From Gemmatimonadota bacterium (lineage in GTDB: Bacteria > Gemmatimonadota > Gemmatimonadetes > Gemmatimonadales > Gemmatimonadaceae): DNA of 8,962 bases. The first letter of the stretch is position 1; each line of letters starts with the position of its first letter. The position numbers and the translations under genes are program-made. Below the pieces are notes generated by a model. That model was given only the letters and a program-made list of their open reading frames with translations. It did no database searches and was not told the DNA's origin. Of the stretch, positions 6,043 to 8,962 are shown piece by piece. Location of the stretch: positions 1 through 8,962 of the forward strand of contig JAQBPZ010000087.1 in the NCBI GenBank assembly GCA_028287225.1, written 5' to 3'.

Positions 6043-6447
6043 ATGCGGATCCTCAAGTACAAGAAGACCGACCGCGCCAAGGCGAAGGGCCAGAAGCGGC
6101 ATGCCCAGAACTCGGAGCGCGTGAAGCTGCACGTCTCCACGGGCGACACCGTGAAGATCCTGCGCGGCGACGACAAGGGCTACGTGGGCAAGGTGATCCG
6201 CGTGTACCGCAAGACCGGCAAGGTGGTGGTGGAGGGCGCGAACATCGTCAAGCGCCACCGCAAGGCCCGCAGTCCCGAGGAGCAGGGGGGGATCGTCGAT
6301 TTCCCGGCGCCCATCCATGCCTCGAACGTGATGCTGCTCGACCCCTCCAGCGATGCCCCGACGCGCACGCGCCGCCGCATCGACACGGACGGGACCAAGG
6401 AGCGTCTGAGCGTCAAGAGCGGGGAAGCGATTCCCCGTGTGCGCTAA
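6043..6447 (+). CDS. rplX: 50S ribosomal protein L24, long N-terminus
   Basis: 134 codons against about 100-105 in most bacteria. The KOW domain is clear at about 33-60 (TGDTVKILRGDDKGYVGKVI, YRKTGKVVVEGANIVKRH), followed by GGIVDFPAPIHASNVMLLDP. L24 is an assembly initiator that binds the 5' domain of 23S rRNA. About 26 basic residues (MRILKYKKTDRAKAKGQKRH...) precede the usual start of the domain. The ATG at 6043 is favoured by the 2-nt gap to rplN and GAGGTG (6029-6034) at 8 nt. A GTG at 6121 with GGAG at 6114-6117 would give a shorter protein near the family norm but with poor spacing (3 nt). The identity is certain; the start is less so. Confidence 0.94.
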   Translation: MRILKYKKTDRAKAKGQKRHAQNSERVKLHVSTGDTVKILRGDDKGYVGKVIRVYRKTGKVVVEGANIVKRHRKARSPEEQGGIVDFPAPIHASNVMLLDPSSDAPTRTRRRIDTDGTKERLSVKSGEAIPRVR

Positions 6448-6462
6448 GCGAGGACGACGATA

Positions 6463-7182
6463 ATGGCGACGAAGGAGAAGAAGGGCGGCGACGCCGCGAA
6501 GGGTGGCGCCAACAAGGGCGGCGGACCGAAGCCGGCCAAGAGCGAGACCAAGAAGAAGAAGGGGGCTGAGGTCAAGGTGGCCCGGGGGCCACATGCTGGT
6601 GCCGGCAAGCCGGTCCCGGCCCCGCGGTTGAAGGATTATTATGAGAAGACGGTGCGCGGCCGGCTGAGCGAGCAGTTCAGCCTGACCAACCCGCACCAGA
6701 TCCCGACGATGACGAAGATCGTGCTGAACGTCGGCGCCGGGGAAGCGATCAAGCAGCCGAAGTTCCTCGACAACATCGTGGAGGAGCTCGCGACCATCAC
6801 CGGGCAGCAGCCGGTGCGGCGCAAGGCGAAGAAGTCGATCGCCAACTACGGCCTGCGCGAAGGGCAGGAGATCGGCGCGTCGGTGACGCTCCGGGGCGCG
6901 CGCATGTGGGAGTTCCTCGATCGGTTCGTGACGATCGCGCTCCCGCGCGTGCGGGACTTCCGCGGCGTCAGCACGAAGTCGTTCGATGGCCGGGGCAACT
7001 ACTCGCTCGGCGTGAAGGAGCAGCTGATCTTCCCGGAGATCAACTACGATTCCATCGAGTCGACGCATGGCATGGACATCACGTTCGTGACGACGGCTCC
7101 GGGCGACGACCTCGCCTTCGCCCTGCTCAAGGAGCTGGGCATGCCGTTCCGCGGCAATGACAAGACGGGGGCACGACTGTAA
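6463..7182 (+). CDS. rplE: 50S ribosomal protein L5 with Lys/Gly-rich N-terminal extension
   Basis: 239 codons; L5 is normally about 180. The core starts near residue 54 (PRLKDYYEKTVRGRLSEQFS) and includes TKIVLNVGAGEAIKQPKFLD, TGQQPVRRKAKKSIANYGLR, IGASVTLRGARMWEFLDR, VRDFRGVSTKSFDGRGNYSL and EQLIFPEINYDSI. L5 binds 5S rRNA in the central protuberance and touches P-site tRNA and S13. Residues 1-53 are a Lys/Gly/Ala/Pro-rich, likely disordered extension absent from the E. coli protein. The ATG at 6463 is supported by CGAGGA (6449-6454) at 8 nt and the 15-nt gap to rplX. No ATG lies at the core start; only a TTG at 6628 could substitute. The stop overlaps rpsN by one base. Confidence 0.97.
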   Translation: MATKEKKGGDAAKGGANKGGGPKPAKSETKKKKGAEVKVARGPHAGAGKPVPAPRLKDYYEKTVRGRLSEQFSLTNPHQIPTMTKIVLNVGAGEAIKQPKFLDNIVEELATITGQQPVRRKAKKSIANYGLREGQEIGASVTLRGARMWEFLDRFVTIALPRVRDFRGVSTKSFDGRGNYSLGVKEQLIFPEINYDSIESTHGMDITFVTTAPGDDLAFALLKELGMPFRGNDKTGARL

Positions 7183-7367
7183 TGGCTCGTAAGGCCATGA
7201 TCGAGAAGAGCAAGCGGAAGCCGAAGTTCCAGGTCCGCGCCAAGAACCGCTGTGGCCGTTGCGGGCGCTCGCGCGCCTTCCTGCGCCGCTTCGGCCTCTG
7301 CCGGATCTGCTTCCGCGAGCTCGCGCTGTTCGGGATGATTCCGGGCGTGCGCAAGGCGAGCTGGTAG
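7182..7367 (+). CDS. rpsN: 30S ribosomal protein S14, zinc-binding (type Z, C+)
   Basis: 61 codons, the length of the short zinc-type S14 (also called rpsZ). Four cysteines, C24, C27, C40 and C43 (CX2CX12CX2C), form the zinc ribbon: NRCGRCGRSRAF and GLCRICFRELA, with the conserved end GMIPGVRKASW. S14 is a 30S head protein near S10, S3 and S19. The start ATG overlaps the rplE stop (TAATG). All four zinc ligands are present, so this is the zinc-dependent paralogue; a zinc-free C- copy elsewhere, repressed by Zur, is possible but not visible. Downstream the usual immediate rpsH is replaced by a 169-nt gap with inverted array C. Confidence 0.97.
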   Translation: MARKAMIEKSKRKPKFQVRAKNRCGRCGRSRAFLRRFGLCRICFRELALFGMIPGVRKASW

Positions 7368-7536
7368 TACGACAACAGCGTTTTTCGGTTCACGGTTTTC
7401 CGGTTTTCGGCCTGCCTCGGGACGCATGGGCTGACCGGGGTCCGGCCGCGAACCGACAGACCGTAAACCGAAACACCGGTTTCACATTCAATCCGCCACG
7501 TCCCCAGGGATACGAGCGGACCAAGGACTCTGTTCA
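7368..7536 (+). repeat. Intergenic inverted array C (rpsN-rpsH gap)
   Basis: 7380-7412 pairs gap-free with 7444-7476 in one register; by eye 28 of 33 positions pair (two G-T) around a 31-nt GC-rich loop. The left arm carries CGGTT at 7386, 7393, 7401 and CGG at 7408; the right arm has CCG at 7453, 7461, 7468, 7476, so spacing alternates 7 and 8 nt. The arms are T-rich (left) and A-rich (right), unlike the flanking genes. The motif differs from arrays A and B but shares the period, mirrored layout and the word AGACCGTA (7458-7465; 547-554 in B). AAGGA (7523-7527) is the rpsH ribosome-binding site, 9 nt before its ATG. I see no convincing promoter and no T-run after the stem. Short frames across it are spurious. 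Confidence 0.8.
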
Positions 7537-7938
7537 ATGAGCATGACCGATCCGATCGCCGACATGCTGACGCGGATCCGCAACGCCTGCGGATCGAAGC
7601 ACCGCCGCGTCGACATGCCGGTATCGAAGATGAAGACGCAGATCGCGCGCATCCTGAAGGAGAACGACTTCATCCAGGATTACGGGACCGTCGAGACCGA
7701 GGAAGGCACGACCGTGCTGCGGGTGCGGCTCAAGTACGCCGCGGGGGGCCAGTCGGTCATCCGCGCGCTGAACCGCGTCTCCACGCCGGGCCTGCGCAAG
7801 TACGTCGGCGTCGGGGAGATCCCGCGCGTCCGCAACGGCCTGGGCATCGCGATCCTCTCCACGTCGAAGGGGCTGATGTCCGACCGGGAAGCGCGACAGG
7901 CGCGCACCGGCGGCGAGCTTCTCGCCCTCATCTGGTAA
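7537..7938 (+). CDS. rpsH: 30S ribosomal protein S8
   Basis: 133 codons (E. coli 130). It starts MSMTDPIADMLTRIRNACGS, has the helix KMKTQIARILKENDFIQDYG, and the RNA-binding C-terminal domain with PGLRKYVGVGEIPRVRNGLG (84-103) and ILSTSKGLMSDREARQARTG (106-125). S8 binds the central domain of 16S rRNA and in E. coli represses the spc operon at a site near rplE; I could not recognise such a site here. The ATG at 7537 is preferred over 7543 because AAGGA lies 9 nt upstream. It is preceded by the 169-nt array C, so S8 might be expressed partly independently of the upstream genes. Confidence 0.97.
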   Translation: MSMTDPIADMLTRIRNACGSKHRRVDMPVSKMKTQIARILKENDFIQDYGTVETEEGTTVLRVRLKYAAGGQSVIRALNRVSTPGLRKYVGVGEIPRVRNGLGIAILSTSKGLMSDREARQARTGGELLALIW

Positions 7939-7950
7939 GGGGAGAGACAC

Positions 7951-8493
7951 ATGTCGCGTATTGGCAAGGCTCCGATCGCCGTCCCGAACGGCGTCACGAT
8001 CACGATCCAGGACGGCAACACCGTCACGGTGAAGGGCCCCAAGGGGGAACTGACCCGCACGGTGCCGGCCGCGATGCAGCTCGCGCAGGAAGGGGGGCAC
8101 GTCACCGTCACCCGCCCCTCCGATGAGCCGTCGCACAAGTCGCTGCACGGCCTGACGCGCACCCTGATCGCCAACATGGTGGAAGGGGTGACGAAGGGCT
8201 TCACGAAGAACCTCGAGCTCATCGGCGTCGGCTACAAGGCGGAGAAGCGGCCCTACGGGCTGCAGCTCTCGCTCGGCTTCTCGCACGTGATCGAGTACAA
8301 GGCCCCCAAGGGCATCTCGCTGAGCGCTCCGGTGCCCACGCAGATCCTCGTCGAGGGAAGCAACAAGGAAGTGGTCGGCCAGGTCGCCGCGGAGATCCGC
8401 AGCCTGCGTCCGCCCGAGCCGTACAAGGGGAAGGGCGTCAAGTACGCGGGCGAAGTGGTTCGTCGCAAGGCCGGCAAGGCGGGGGGCAAGTAA
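7951..8493 (+). CDS. rplF: 50S ribosomal protein L6
   Basis: 180 codons (E. coli 177). It has MSRIGKAPIAVPNGVTITIQ, VTVKGPKGELTRTV, TLIANMVEGVTKGFTKNLEL (71-90), GVGYKAEKRPYGLQLSLGFS (92-111) and the signature PEPYKGKGVKYAGEVVRRKA (155-174). L6 folds as two similar domains, binds 23S helix 97 near the sarcin-ricin loop and supports GTPase factor binding. GGGGAG (7939-7944) is 6 nt before the ATG, 12 nt after rpsH. The C-terminal KAGKAGGK is a short basic tail. Its final Gly-rich codons give the GGGGGG likely used to initiate rplR. Confidence 0.98.
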   Translation: MSRIGKAPIAVPNGVTITIQDGNTVTVKGPKGELTRTVPAAMQLAQEGGHVTVTRPSDEPSHKSLHGLTRTLIANMVEGVTKGFTKNLELIGVGYKAEKRPYGLQLSLGFSHVIEYKAPKGISLSAPVPTQILVEGSNKEVVGQVAAEIRSLRPPEPYKGKGVKYAGEVVRRKAGKAGGK

Positions 8494-8495
8494 CC

Positions 8496-8852
8496 ATGGC
8501 AATCAAGATTCCGAAGAGCCGTCCGGAGAAGCGCGTGCGTCGCCATCTCCGCGTCCGGCACAAGGTCAAGGGCACCGCGGAGCGTCCGCGCCTCGTCGTG
8601 TTCCGTTCGCTGAAGCACATCACCGCCCAGCTGGTGGACGACGTCGCGGCGCACACGCTCGCGACCGTCACGTCCACGAAGGTGGGCGAGGGCAAGAAGT
8701 CCGACAAGTCGCTCGAGGTCGGGAAGCAGATCGCCGCGGTCGCCAAGGAGAAGGGGATCGTGAAGGTCGTCTTCGACCGCGGTGGGTACCAGTATCACGG
8801 TCGCGTGAAGGCAGTGGCCGACGGGGCTCGCGAAGGCGGGCTGGAGTTCTAA
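8496..8852 (+). CDS. rplR: 50S ribosomal protein L18
   Basis: 118 codons (E. coli 117). It has the basic N-terminus KSRPEKRVRRHLRVRHKVKG, then RPRLVVFRSLKHITAQLVDD, a KKSDKSLEVGKQIAAVAKEK helix and the signature end FDRGGYQYHGRVKAVADGAR followed by EGGLEF. L18 binds 5S rRNA with L5 and delivers it to the central protuberance. It begins 2 nt after rplF and ends exactly where rpsE begins, with no intervening base, so translation of the three genes is likely coupled. Confidence 0.97.
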   Translation: MAIKIPKSRPEKRVRRHLRVRHKVKGTAERPRLVVFRSLKHITAQLVDDVAAHTLATVTSTKVGEGKKSDKSLEVGKQIAAVAKEKGIVKVVFDRGGYQYHGRVKAVADGAREGGLEF

Positions 8853-8962
8853 ATGGAATCGAATTCGAATTCCGGCGGCGCGCCGGCGGGTGGGGCAGGA
8901 TCGAGCGGCGGCGGACAGCGCCCCGGCGGCTTCGGCGGCGGTAGCGCCCGGAGCGGCGGTGG
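8853..8962 (+). CDS. rpsE: 30S ribosomal protein S5, N-terminal fragment with Gly/Ser-rich leader (3' truncated)
   Basis: The ATG at 8853 directly abuts the rplR stop, with GGAG (8843-8846) 6 nt upstream. The 36 visible codons begin MESNSNSGGAPAGGAGSSGG and continue as a Gly/Ser/Arg-rich stretch to the window edge, with no stop. The sequence itself shows no S5 domain yet; the call rests on position, since rpsE follows rplR in nearly all bacterial spc operons, and on the fact that many S5 proteins carry variable N-terminal leaders before the double-stranded RNA-binding-like domain. S5 shapes decoding accuracy in the 30S body. The first codons are AT-rich (GAATCGAATTCGAATTCC), unlike the rest, which may keep the start unstructured. 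Confidence 0.75.
   Translation, partial: MESNSNSGGAPAGGAGSSGGGQRPGGFGGGSARSGG

Noticed and set aside
7479..7516. Possible promoter before rpsH (TTCACA ... GATACG)
   Set aside because: The spacing of about 22 nt and the poor -10 match make it unconvincing.
8855..8873. Near-palindrome with tandem CGAATT at the rpsE start
   Set aside because: The perfect core is only 10 bp (8859-8868), has no loop, and is explained by the codons for Ser-Asn-Ser-Asn-Ser; an AT-rich start region is common.

Overview
The window is a GC-rich bacterial ribosomal-protein super-operon, all on the + strand. In order it holds the 3' end of tuf, then the S10 cluster (rpsJ, rplC, rplD, rplW, rplB, rpsS, rplV, rpsC, rplP, rpmC, rpsQ), then the spc cluster (rplN, rplX, rplE, zinc-type rpsN, rpsH, rplF, rplR) and the first 36 codons of rpsE. 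Every protein is recognisable from conserved family motifs, and the order is the classical bacterial one. The strong G/C preference at third codon positions, tuf directly before rpsJ, the C+ (zinc) form of S14 and the Lys/Ala-rich tails on several proteins fit a high-GC environmental bacterium. The repeat-filled gaps remind me of Gemmatimonadota-like genomes, but that is a low-confidence guess from memory; a 16S or concatenated r-protein tree would decide it.

Layout: 1-85 is the EF-Tu C-terminus. 86-203 is an intergenic inverted-repeat array (A). 204-512 is rpsJ. 513-700 holds a second array (B). 701-7367 is a very tight run of 14 genes, with gaps of 0-18 nt, one-base TAATG overlaps at rplV/rpsC and rplE/rpsN, and an 11-nt rplP/rpmC overlap. 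7368-7536 is a third array (C). 7537-8962 is rpsH-rplF-rplR-rpsE, again tight. The genes encode parts of both ribosomal subunits and are probably co-transcribed and translationally coupled.

There is no obvious new enzyme or defence system here. The structure that known genes do not explain is non-coding. The only three gaps longer than 20 nt (118, 188 and 169 nt) each contain a long, gap-free, imperfect hairpin of 27-33 positions whose arms are built from degenerate 7-8 nt units (GGAC[C/G]GTA-like in A and B, CGGTT-based in C). Arrays A and B also share a tail, GCAGTTCAANCAG. Array C splits the spc operon between rpsN and rpsH, where genes normally abut. Secondary points are low-complexity extensions on L4, L22, L5, L24 and S5, and a run of six genes (rplC to rplV) kept in one reading frame.
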